A stretch of 64,000 nt of DNA, taken from assembly GCA_038503075.1 (NCBI GenBank), contig JBCAML010000009.1:1550001-1614000 (forward strand). The letters are read 5' to 3'. The position numbers and the translations under genes are program-made. Source of the DNA: Gyromitra esculenta (taxonomy: Eukaryota > Ascomycota > Pezizomycetes > Pezizales > Discinaceae). Numbering within the stretch: the stretch's first letter is position 1; each line of letters begins with the position of its first letter. Shown piece after piece: positions 1-10,954 of this stretch. The notes under the pieces are model-generated. The model worked only from the letters and a program-made list of their open reading frames with translations. It did not search any database and was not told where the DNA came from.

Positions 1-1314
1 TTGGCTACCTATCAGCAATACATTATCCATTCAACTTCATCCAAGGTATCATAATCTGCATATTTTTGGCGATGGTACCATTGGAGGGGAAGGAGGTCCG
101 AACGTAATCGAACATTCCATCACCGCCAGATTGTCGATCTCCACTTCTAGTGTGACATCCAGCAAGGAGATCGACTGGCTGGATACGTATGATAATCGAT
201 TCCAAACACTTGAGTAACCTGGGGTTTTGCTGCAGCGGAGAAAAGCGGGCTCTTAACGGAGATCATGAGTGTGATGCAGAACTGCCTGGCGACTCGGAAA
301 ATAGCTGACAAGAGGTGTGGATATGTAAAAGGAGAAAAGGCTGTGAAGGGAAGGGTGCCTGTAATGTAGTTATATGCCCGATGAAACAGTTCTCGCTAAC
401 CGCCCGGTTTTAAAAGAAATGAGCAATTTATGGTTTGCACACCTGTCCAGAGAACTACAAGAGGAACAAACGTGTTAAAGTACAGGAGGAGAAAGAAAGG
501 GAAAAAAACCGCAGGTAAAAAAACAGAAAACAGCGAAATATAATTCAGGCGGAATACCCATACACCCCATAAAAACAGAAGACATTTAATACTCTCTCTG
601 ATGTTACTCTGCTACCTGTTTCACTCAAATGTACCTGGTTTGGTACATCAGACGAAAGCTGGCTTTTGATGCTTAACAGCGATCCACACCCTCGATCGAG
701 GGCAATAACGATAGCCTTAACCCTTTTCGCAGCATTTTCCTCCGTGATAGCCAGGTCCCTTTTTTGACCCAAAGAAAAAAAAAAGAAACAAAGAAATGAA
801 GAGACCCCATTTTTAAGGAAGTTTTTCTTTTCGATTGGCGAACACATGGGTAATCCATGACCTTGCTTGCTCTTTCGCCCAGAAACCCTATCCCAACACC
901 AAGACAACCCACCTTTCATGCATCCGCTCCTCAGCCTAGAGAAAAGAAAGAAAAAAGAAAATCCGAACCGGTACTTAAAATGTCAGGTGGTTTATAAAAG
1001 CCAAAGGGCCCGCTTGAGAAGAGAAGAGAAACCGTGTACAAAAGAAAACGAAAAGAAAAAAAAGGCAGCGGTTACATCGCACCTCCCCAATCCCAATCCC
1101 CAAAGACTACCCCATCCATGCAAACACAGCCTTGCATACCGTACCCCTTTGCCCACAGCAGCCATGTAACGGGAAAAAAAGATGCCACCCAATTTCCAAC
1201 GTGCCGTATCGTATCGTAAACCACCCTTTGTGCTGTCGCATTTGGTGTCGTCATGCCTTTTAAAAAAAAAAAACTGAATGAATTGAAAAAAAAAGGAATT
1301 TAAAAGATGATACT
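1..1314. other. Left edge and GSK3 3' flank, no gene supported
   Basis: A minus-strand reading frame at about 23-205 is open for 60 codons and could be an exon of a gene continuing off the left edge, but it has no recognisable motif. The rest carries poly-A/poly-T runs (about 775-785, 1259-1272, 1285-1296) and weak overlapping frames. The last few hundred bases are presumably the 3' UTR of the GSK3 gene. Confidence 0.4.
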
Positions 1315-2858
1315 TCAGTCCAATTTCGCCATCATCTCTTCTTTGGACATAGGAACCAAATTATTAATATCGATCCCACGTGCCAACAATGCCGGACGAG
1401 CATGATGCGGTACCAGCCGCTCATTAAGCTCGGGTGAAATAGACAGTTCTATAAAGCTGTCAGCACCATTATTTCAATGCGGCTTAAGAAAAAGTTTGAG
1501 CATACCATGCTTGGAAAAGTCAAAAAGGCGGGGCAAATCCCTTACACCTCCACTGCCGCGGGAATCCGGCAGCTTGGTATTTGGGTCACGTAGCTCATCA
1601 AAAAATGGATGACACATGGCCTCGATTGCCGAGAGACGTTGTGTAGGGGTATATTCCAGCAATCGCGAAATGAGATCAATGGCTTCTGCTGAAGCTTTGC
1701 GGAATACCTAAAATGATTTGTTAGATCGTTATAGACGCATATAACAATAAGATCCAATCACATACCTTTGAGAAAGGATGTGGTTTGATCTGCGGAAATT
1801 TGTGTTCCATATAATTAGGGTTCATCGTCCTAATTTGCTCCCTGGTAGGAGTTCCAAGCACTTTTATGATCTCCACCAGTTGATCGATCCCAGACTCTCC
1901 AGGGAACAAAGGTTGGCCAAGCATCAATTCCGCCATCACACACCCCGTCGACCATACGTCTGAAGTTCCAAGTCAGAAATTGCGTCAAAGTCACTTGCAA
2001 GGACGGTTTCCATACCGATTTTGGGAGTATAGTTTGTAGCCCCGAAAATCAACTCAGGAGCGCGATAATACCGCGAGCAAATGTATGATACGTTCGGCTC
2101 GTTCTCGACCAAGATCTTCGCACTTCCAAAATCGCATAGCTTCAAGACACCTGACGCAGGGTCGAGCAAGAGATTTTGAGGTTTAATGTCCCGATGACAG
2201 ATACCCTGCGAGTGAATGTACGCAAGCGAGCGAAAAAGCTGATAAATATAGAGCTTGACCTCTAATATGGGCATCGTTGTCTTCATTTTGTTGAAGTATC
2301 TTGATGCCCTATAGACGGTCTCGGGAACAAACTCCAAGACAAGATTCAAATAAACTTCATCTTTCTGGAATACCGTTAATAACTACTTTTATAAATCAAA
2401 AGGGCCAATATTGAATAGAACTTACCCGTTCGCCGTTCGAGTAGTAAAAGGCTTTAAGCTCAACGATGTTGGGGTGTCTTACGATACGCATAATTTGGAG
2501 TTCACGATTCTGTAGTGAATTAACATAAAGAATCAATGCATATTAGGTTCGGTTTATCGAAATACCAACCTTAAATCGTTTATCCTGTAATACCCGCTTG
2601 ATGGCAGCATCATCTCCGTTGGGTGATAACTTCGTCTGGAAGACAACACCAAAAGAACCATTCCCCACAATCTTACATTGTGTATACTGCATTTCTCTGG
2701 TTTCTCCAGTTAAGCCATCCTGCACCTTTTCTCGAATAACCTCTAAAAAGCAAACAATCAGCACGTAATCACCGGAACCAACCCAGAAACAGATGAAAGT
2801 TAGTTTGCTTGCCTCCCATCCGCAGGCCAGAGAAGGCAGCGGGTCTATTTTGTGACAT
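1315..2858 (-). CDS. GSK3: Glycogen synthase kinase-3 (GSK-3/shaggy) Ser/Thr protein kinase
   Basis: CMGC-family protein kinase that phosphorylates primed substrates. Seven exons (minus): 2813-2858, 2570-2742, 2426-2509, 2016-2364, 1766-1959, 1506-1707, 1315-1448, giving 393 aa, the usual length for fungal GSK-3. Visible landmarks are the Gly-rich loop GNGSFG (42-47), the ATP lysine in AAIK (64), the catalytic loop HRDIKPQN (Asp160), DFG (179-181), and the activation-loop tyrosine Y195 in [13 protein letters not shown], the equivalent of mammalian Tyr216. The C-terminus ends in the family's [15 protein letters not shown] region and a short tail. The start at 2858 ([14 protein letters not shown]) fits fungal orthologues. 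Intron 1 begins with GC (GC-AG class) and intron 2 with GTTGGT. The other introns are ordinary. The upstream spacer is unusually long. Confidence 0.97.
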
Positions 2859-5800
2859 GATGACAATCCACTATCTGCAGACGCTATCGGGAAAATGAAA
2901 AACCCCTATAAGGCTGGTGTTGAAGTTCGAAGGATGTAGTAATCGTGAGAGTGGCCGTGTCGGTGGAGAAGGAAACAGATGGGGCTAAGCAGCCAGCAAG
3001 CACCAGCAGAACCACGAAGAAAATACGCTAACGATGACGGAAAATCCAACAAATCCCAACCGAGTCAAGGAGCAGCAGACACTCCAACGACCAACGGTTC
3101 CAACCTCACAAGCTTTGTAGCGGGGGAAGAGATTTCACGAGGCCTAGCGTACGATTGAGAGCAGGGGACGATGAGATATTTGCTGAGGGTAAAAACGAGA
3201 CTCGTTGCAGGATAGATGACGTGAGGTTGAGTGGCGCAAGGAATGTGCTGGCTGGGTTGGTTAGCCGGTTGCATTGAAGGTGAATGATGGGATAGTGGAG
3301 ACCCTGAAAACGCAAAGAAGCGTTGGGAGTGGGAATAATCAAGGGAGACGGACCGATTGCCAAAGCAGAGGATAGAAAGTTACTCAACACGTCCAAGCAG
3401 CGAGATGAACAAGCGAGGGGACTCCAGTTAGCAGCAACGACAGAGGCGTGAATGTAGAGGCGAAAGGGGGTCGCCGGTAGAAAGGGATGGATAGTTCTTG
3501 ACGATAGTTGTGATGATGGACCGGTGGTGGTGATGGTAATGGGTTTTTGTGGTGGTGGGGTGAAGAGGATGATGTTTGGCGGGGTTGACGGAAGGGATTG
3601 GATTGGGGGTGGAGAGGAAGAGAATGGCGGAGGACGAAGGAGAAGGAGAAGGAGAGGTAGCGACGATAGTGATGATGGATTGATGATAATGGACAAAGCA
3701 GGAAGTCAAGCAGAGAGAGAAGGGAAGAGGGGGGGGATTGGCAAGTGGATCAGGGCACTGCACAGGCGAGAGTGAGAGGAGAAAATGTGGGCGGATTCTG
3801 GAGGAGTTTTAGTGTCGGATAGAGTTTGGGCTTCGTGAGCGCCGGATGTGGTTGCGATGGATTGGTGGGCCAGCAAAGGGAAGAGAGGGGTCAAGGTTGC
3901 TTGCTTGTTGCTTGCTTGTTGCAGAGAGTGGGGACCTGGGCTTGACTGCAAGGGAAGCTTCCGAAGTATCGTGTGTTGAATCTCACGACAGGGCAACGAC
4001 AACAGAGAATTAACGAGTATCAAAAGTTTATTATGGGGACGGAAGTAAATAAATGAAGAAATTTTGGAAGAAGAAAAATAGAAGGACGAGAGAGGAAAAG
4101 AGTAAAAAAAGGGCCACCAAGAGGCAAAAAAAACCGGAGGCTGCCTGATAATGGATTGGACAGTGGTGACCCAAGTGATCTGATTGATTCGTCTAGCCTA
4201 CTTATTGCATCGCCGTTCAATCAAGCAGCAAAGTAAAGGAATCCAAAAACAGGCGAAGTAAAAACAGAAAAACAAAAAATAGCAGTGACTGAGGACAAGA
4301 CAAGGCTCAGGGTATCTATCCAGAGATCGCTATTCTACCGATACAAACATAGGCTTGCTCCCAATCCATATGCGTCAAGATATCTCTGAAAATGAGACTC
4401 GAAAACTCGAGGAAATCACAGTCTGCATACATACAACAAGATCACACAGCCCGAATAGGCTCAAATGTTTCCCTGTGCCCAATCACGAGGATGTTGGCCC
4501 ACGTCTAGTTGGTGGGGAGCTGGGAGATTTCTTCAAATGGACCCGTCATCCAAATAATCTTCTGACACTGTTTTGGGGGGACACGGTCCACGGAGGGAGT
4601 TGGGTGTGCATTCGTGGAGTGTCACGCGCCCGTTTTAGCGTACCCATCCATCAAGATTCTATCTTGAATCGAACAACGCCTTCGCCTCCCCATTCAGAGC
4701 AGAGTACATACATAACTTAACCAGCCAGCCTCAATGCCGTCATCAAATCATAGCATGCTATGATATTCACGGCCATACATGCGCAGAAAAGGAACTTCTG
4801 TTCCTCTTGATAGACATTTAAGAACTGGCTAGCACTAGAGCAGAGTAAGAGATGTGTAATATTGAACGTCTCAAAATCACCTCCCTTCGGCCTCCTCCCC
4901 TAGAGTACCCTGCGACATGAAATAGGATACACGCATTTTCTGCCTGCACCGACCCGTCTTCTACTGCAAACCAATTAACCCCATCCTTGAAAAGGATATA
5001 CACGAATCTCACTTCTCGACTTCGCACCTCTCTCACACTCACTCTTCGCTCTGTCCTTCTGCGCCCGCGCGTATTTGATTTGCATTTGCATGCTCAACGG
5101 CTCGCTCATAGCACGTTTGTCGTGCTTCGCAAGTGGTTCCGGGGAAAGGAAACAAAAAAGCATACAACCAACATTTGCCATCACCCTTTTCGTCGGTATG
5201 TCGATCCACCACCACATCAATTGAGTCGTCCCAGAGCCATGATGCTACAGACATCGAAATCTCGTTCCCGGCCGTGTGGCTGGACGGTCCCTACGTGCCG
5301 GGTCCCAAAAGCCTCGTGCACTTTGTCTCTGTCTGGTGTCCGCCTGTCAAGCAAGTCAGCTCCTTGAACGCTTGGCCGTTTTCAGGGGTCTCGAATGTCT
5401 GAGCATGACGACACACCAGACGGGGATTAACTAACGCCAGACCCCCCGCACGGGACCAACCACGACACACTAGCTTTATTCCAACCGCGCGAGAAAGCGG
5501 AAAAGTCGTCACGCTGCTCCTCCATGGCTCCGCTAAGGTTAAGGCCAGCCGACCGACTCCGAGTGGCAGGAACAGCAACGAAAATTTGATCCCTTTTCCC
5601 AACGCCGGCCACCGGGATAGATAGACGATGCGGTCTCGGTTTAAAACGCAAGTTCAATTCTCGTCAATATCGTTAGCATCGTTCTCAATGCAAGCCGACC
5701 TATCTTTACTTCTGCGTCCTCATGCTTCATGTACTGCTCCCCCATCACTAAATGTCAAGTCATATGCTCACCACCCTCGCTACAGACGTGGTACGCACGC

Positions 5801-8274
5801 AAACGCATCTAGGGGATCGAAACCCTGGAAAAATGCTGCAAGTGTAACTTTAAAGGGCAGCGGATACGACACGAGAGCCCTTTTTTTTGATGACTGGTTA
5901 TTTTTTTTCCCTTTCATCAGAGTCAAAATATGCTTGCTAATGGTAAATAATCCCAAATCCCTTCGTCCCATCACCAGAGCTGGCTGTGGTTCCGAGTATC
6001 ATTTCTATATTGGACCAATCACAGCCACCGTCTGCATGAGTTCATCTCATATCGAGATAAAATCGCCCACATTTTTCTCCCGGTTATTGCTTTACCACCT
6101 CTAGGCTACGTGCCCTTGATCGTCAACCAACCAAGCTCTCCACCCGCCAGCTGGTGCCTGCAAATTCCAGCTGCACGTCAACCCAATACTAAGCTGAGAG
6201 CCTCGTACAAGTCATGTCTCATAAACAAGCCCATAGGCAGTATTACCAGTAATAAAAGAAGTGACTTGCTCTACCCGTTTGTTTACGAACGTACGATGTT
6301 GCAGATCCTCCGTTACCGTACCGCGCCGAAACATCTGTCATTGGTACCTAAATATCTACAGCTCACGCCCTACGAAGCATTTCGTCCACAACTTGATGAA
6401 CAACGAAGGAGAAAGAAAAGAAAATAAAGAGGAAAAAGAAAAACCCATGGGAACAGCGTACCTTGATCCCCGACAACCCAACACCTCATCAGCGCAGTGG
6501 CGATCAACCTTTCGTCGCTTAACTGGAAGCTTGTAGGGTCCTCCCTCGCTAATCGCGGTTCACTCCCGAGCCCGCGTAATTAGAGTAGGGAGACGTACCA
6601 CGCACGTATTTTTGCGCCGAGGAGTACAAGAAAGCACCAGGACCTATTCCTATCCCCAGTACCATTGACCACATGATTGCTTTTCTCTCTCTCCTCCTCT
6701 CCTCTCACTCATGCCCGCCAAGCCACGTACATACATACGGCGCACGAGGGGGAGGGGCACAACGTATCATATTTTTGGCTCTCTACAGATGCTTCTTTTC
6801 CACTACCTGCTTTCTCTCAAGTACATATGTATAGGAATACTGACCGCGGTGACCGGTCGCTCGGACACCAGAAAAAGGAGCTAGTTCACCGATCCGGTCC
6901 GACCGGATCATCTATTCCTACCTATCTGCCTACAGAAGAAGCGGAAAGAAACATACCCCGCTGGCCGACGCACATCTCACAGTGAACGCATCACAACGAA
7001 CTCTCGCAGAGCGGACATAAGGCCGCCATCCACTGTCTCTCAAAAAGCGCCTCCAATGCCCAGCAGACGTTCAGCATGAGCAAAAAACGAAGCAAGGGGG
7101 AAGAGAATACCACACTTACACGCGAGAGAGAGCAAAAGAGAAAAAGGGAAGAAACAGAGAAACAGAAGAGAAGAGGGGGTAATGATGTGTATATGTGTAT
7201 GCAAGAAACGAATCTTCGTCTGGTAGGTAGTTCTGTCATGAGAAAATAAACAACCCCTACATGTGCGTAGGCTAGCGTTCTACGTCGTCAGTCAGTAGAC
7301 AAGGATTGCATAACTGTGTCCTGCATGAGCCGCCTCTTCTTGCCAATGGTAATTTTCCCGGCTGTAGATTGCGAAGGGTGATCAGAGTGATCACCTGCTC
7401 ACCTGTCTCGCCGGCGCCCTAAAGAAAATGTTCCAGGGGGCCTGCAATCGCTGCCGCTCCATCTTGATCCCGTAACAAGCCCCATTTGTACATGATGCAA
7501 GGCCATCGGAACATCCTCCATGAGAACACCAACAACCAAGCGAAAAGCGAGAAAAAATAAAAATAAAAATAAAAATAAAAAAATAATTAAGGGTCCAATA
7601 CCGTGGGGCTTGGCTTTACCCTGTCTGCTAGGCAGTACATCCTACTGAGGTTCTGAGGCTTTCGGCGCCGGATGGAACCTTGTTGCCGAAAATGGCAAAG
7701 ACAAGAATGTTCTGAACGCATAACGCTGCGTGCGAAGAAAAGCGTGACCTCTTTTTCTTTCTTTCTGAACCATTGTACTTATTTGTATGTATTGGTCTTT
7801 TTTACCGACGAGCTTACATGTACTCCTAAGACACAACACCGATCGTACGAGGCGATGCGAAAGGAGACCATTCATACAATCGTTTATATACATGGACAGG
7901 TCGTCCCATCGCCGCGTCAAAAACTCACGCTGCAGACACGTACAAGAACACAAGGAAAAAAACAATGAGCCCGACCCTGTAATACTTTCTTTTTTCCGCA
8001 CATGTTGTGACGGCCCAAACCAGAAATCTCCGCTTCTATGACGTGAACCCCAGGGTCGCTACAAATTCTACCACCATGGATAATGAAAAGGAGAGGAGTG
8101 AGTGAGTAAGCAGAAAATTTTAAGGCTTAAAAAATTACAGAAAAGAGGATGGACATCAAGTCCAAATTTTGGCTTGCTCGTCCAAAATTTTTGACTGCGC
8201 CCAAAGAAACCCATTATTAGGAAACTAGGAGTGACTATGCGAGGGTGTCGTGACTTTTTCGATGTTGAAGGTGA
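2859..8274. other. 5.4 kb gene-poor region upstream of GSK3
   Basis: No reading frame here resembles a known protein. The longest frames are low-complexity (Ser/Pro/Leu or purine-tract shadows). From 3100 to 3780 one strand is very pyrimidine-rich. From 4900 to 7300 base composition is more balanced, with CT-rich tracts such as about 6684-6712 that look like fungal promoter or 5'-leader sequence. It probably holds the GSK3 promoter and a long leader, possibly also a non-coding transcript. One TACATGTA octamer lies at 7815. Confidence 0.4.
7552..7587. repeat. A-rich microsatellite (AAAAAT-like units)
   Basis: Runs of four to seven A separated by single T over about 36 bases. Simple-sequence repeat in the intergenic region. 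Confidence 0.8.
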
Positions 8275-10074
8275 CTAAAAAGGTACGGATGGAGTCGAGG
8301 GTCCAGCTCCGGTTGCAGCTGCCTGTTCTTGCAATTCTTGCAAACCCTCGGAAGCAGCCTCAATGGACACCGAGAATCCAAGTTTCGCCTGGTTCTGCAG
8401 GGGTTCGAAACCAAGTTAGCTTCCGCACCCAGCGTCATGGTAGCTGGTCCAAGCGTTTTATCGCAAAAATCACTTGACCTTCGAAACGGAAGTCCGGTGG
8501 AAGGTAGGCTGAAAGATCCATGTACAACTGCATCGCCACACATACAAGGTGGAGGGGGTCCCCTCGTGATAAAGGAGATAGCGTGAAACAATGGACATGA
8601 AAGGAAACTCCAAGAATAAAAGACAAAAGGGTGATCGCATGTTTCCCAATAAGCAAGGGAAGTTCGGTGCAGGTGATCCTCGACCAGAATAGAAAGGTAA
8701 GACATTAAGTTCCTGGGAGAACGATGACAACGTTGGACCGCGGGAAAGTAATCGGATCTTGGGTATGTAGGGAGCGACAAGAGGAAATGTGTTCATAACC
8801 AACTGGGACCAAAAAGGGGTGCGAGTGTCGACATGACGCAGGGCAAGAAAAAAAAAAACGGTGGCTGTGGGCCACAAAAGAGATGTTATCAAACGTACCT
8901 TAAAGTGATCCACATCACCAACAAAAGTCAATGATACCGTAGGCGCGATTCTCTTTTCGAGCATGCAACAGAGCCTCCCCTGCGTATCAACCTGTGCCCT
9001 AAAGGTTGACATCCGGAACTCGTATTTAGCACCAATCGTCGTAACTCCTTCCTTCCTCGCCCCACCTCCCATCATCCCACCTCCACCACCTTTTGCCATC
9101 CCTCCAGCAAAAGTAAGCTGGCAGTCCACACCTGCCTCTACCCGTTCCGCAATCCTACGCCAATATGTCGCTTGCAGCGCTCCTTGAGCTTGTAATTGTG
9201 CGGAAGCAACCCAATCTTTAGAAGCGTATCGCGCAACATACGAGAGCGCAGTTTCAGGCCCTACCGAACCGGCTTGGCGTTGCCAAACAGACTCGAGACC
9301 AAGAGCAAGGTTTGGGGTGACGGATTGAAGATATGAGCCGATGTAAATACCAGTAAGAGTTCCTTCAAGGATAGAGGGGTTGAAAGATTTGATTCCAGCC
9401 GAAAAGTCAGCACCCGTGTACTCCGTATCCATTGTAAAGACCGACTGGCTCGACAATGCAGGAGGAGCGAGCTGGACATTGACTTTGGAAATCAGGGTAG
9501 GTGTCCAGCGGTAGTTGGCGCGCCCAGAGAGCTGGCCCTCGTTGTCAATGTTGGCTTGAAGAAAAGTCTAGTTTAGAACTCAATCAGTAGCCGTTCATAT
9601 CAAATTTGCGATGAACAGGCGAGGTTAAATAAGTATTTTATCCATATAGATATCTCGTGATCTCGTGATATATTAAAGATTTCCGTCCCATCTTTTGAAA
9701 ATTGGCAATTGGTGATGACGGTTGAGAATAAGTCCCAAGCAGCAGGAGAATTAGCCACTAACCTTACTGTTGCCAAACAACGCAGCGAAGGTGTATGGCG
9801 GAATTCCTTGGGCGCCCATGGCGAACGAATGCGATGTCTGAAATATTGGGTCCATGCTGAAACTCTTGGAGAGATCGGCACGCATGCCCGAAAAAAGAAA
9901 ATTATTCAAGAATACATCCTTCAAGACTTCACGTGAGATATTCTCAATAGTACCTGGATTTGTCAAACCAAGGGTTGCTCTTCGTTCGTGAAACGTCTCA
10001 GAGAGCGTAGTTATGGCGGACACGACAGGATTCTCGATCACGAACGCAGGTGTTTTGTCCATAAAAATCGACAT
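8275..10074 (-). CDS. TOM40: Mitochondrial outer-membrane import channel Tom40
   Basis: Beta-barrel pore of the TOM complex, the general entry gate for nuclear-encoded mitochondrial preproteins. Three exons (minus): 9763-10074, 8899-9567, 8275-8394, giving 366 aa, typical for fungal Tom40. The N-terminal part has the fungal sequence around NPGTIENISREV followed by FSGMRADLSKSFSMDP, then QANIDNEGQLSGR, the beta-strand-rich body, a Gly/Met-rich loop (GGGGGMMGGG), and the C-terminal FVGDVDHFK / NQAKLGFSVSIEAA segment. Intron 1 is 195 nt and intron 2 is 504 nt, much longer than other introns in the window. The gene is divergent from the phosphofructo-2-kinase gene. Confidence 0.95.
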
Positions 10075-10954
10075 TGTGGTGGGGTGTTGGAGAAAAAAAT
10101 TGCGGGGTTGAGCGAGAGAAGTGAATTGCGTTCCTCACAGGCCAGTCCTGAGGGCGATTGGTTTCCGAGGGACTGGATCGATGGAATGAGTGAGGAAGTG
10201 AGGGGTCGAAGATGAAGATTCCTCAATGTGGTTGAAACGAAGCGGTTGACAGATGAGCCTTCGACGTAATTTTTTTTTTGCAACTTTCTCTTTTCTTCCC
10301 CGTTTGGTTGCGTTGCTGGATCAACTACCTTTGCGTAGTTCTGCAGTGTGCGGGAGACGTACGCATTTCCGAGCACGGGGCAGCGGTCGTTGACGTCGTC
10401 CATTCAAACATGGGCGCGACTGGAGCATTACGTAACAAGAGCCGCAGCGGGGCTCGTTTCGGATCACGCGGGGAAGGGGAAGAGTAAAAGTAACCAGCGA
10501 TAACCTGGGACAGCAGAAAACAACTGCCCTGTGTCCCAGACGCGTTTAGATAGCTGTCGGACGATAGATAGCTAGATTTTCTCCTCGTCTTCTAAAACAA
10601 TTCAATCGATAGCTATACTCCATTCTCAATTTTGCGTTTCTCCCTCTACGCCGTACTTCACTACACTATCTCCCTCTCCCGTTCGGCACTAGATTAGTGC
10701 TGCGGCTCACTTCACTACTGTCATCCGTTTATCATTGTCTTCCTCGCCCATCCTCGCGACCCGCTCCTCGTGTTGGAAACTGACATCTTCATTGGAAAAC
10801 CATCATGGCTACTGCTCCTGTTTCGTATCTCTCGTAAAGATCCCTTTCTTTTGTATTCCCCCTCACCCTCCAAAGTTGCTTTGTCGATGCTCCCATATTT
10901 CCCCGTAGTAGCCTTTCTGTATCATTATCCGTCAAGAAGCCTCTTTATCGAACC
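10075..10954. promoter_or_regulatory. Divergent promoter region TOM40 / PFK26-like
   Basis: About 880 bp between the two start codons. The half near the kinase gene (10600-10800) is CT-rich, as in fungal core promoters and leaders. It contains a short upstream reading frame listed separately. Confidence 0.5.
10805..10837 (+). other. Upstream ORF or alternative first coding exon of the 6PF2K gene
   Basis: An ATG in strong context (ATCATGGCT) opens MATAPVSYLS then stop. The same bases can be read as an exon 10805-10833 followed by a 75-nt intron (donor GTAAAG at 10834, pyrimidine-rich, tandem TAGTAG acceptor at 10906-10911). That exon would join in frame to the main coding sequence and add an N-terminal extension ending in KKPLYRT before MSLTVDW. 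The sequence alone does not decide between uORF and coding exon. Confidence 0.4.

Noticed and set aside
3106..3775. Long overlapping frames on both strands (up to 196 codons)
   Set aside because: Made of Ser/Pro/Leu or Gly/Arg runs that mirror a pyrimidine-rich tract; no motif, no splice structure.
5628..6104. Plus-strand frame of 158 codons
   Set aside because: Composition is not protein-like, no domain, and the flanks look like leader sequence. Kept only as part of the unexplained GSK3 upstream region.
8235..8780. 181-codon minus-strand frame overlapping the TOM40 end
   Set aside because: It is out of frame with the TOM40 last exon and mostly spans its long intron; no independent support.
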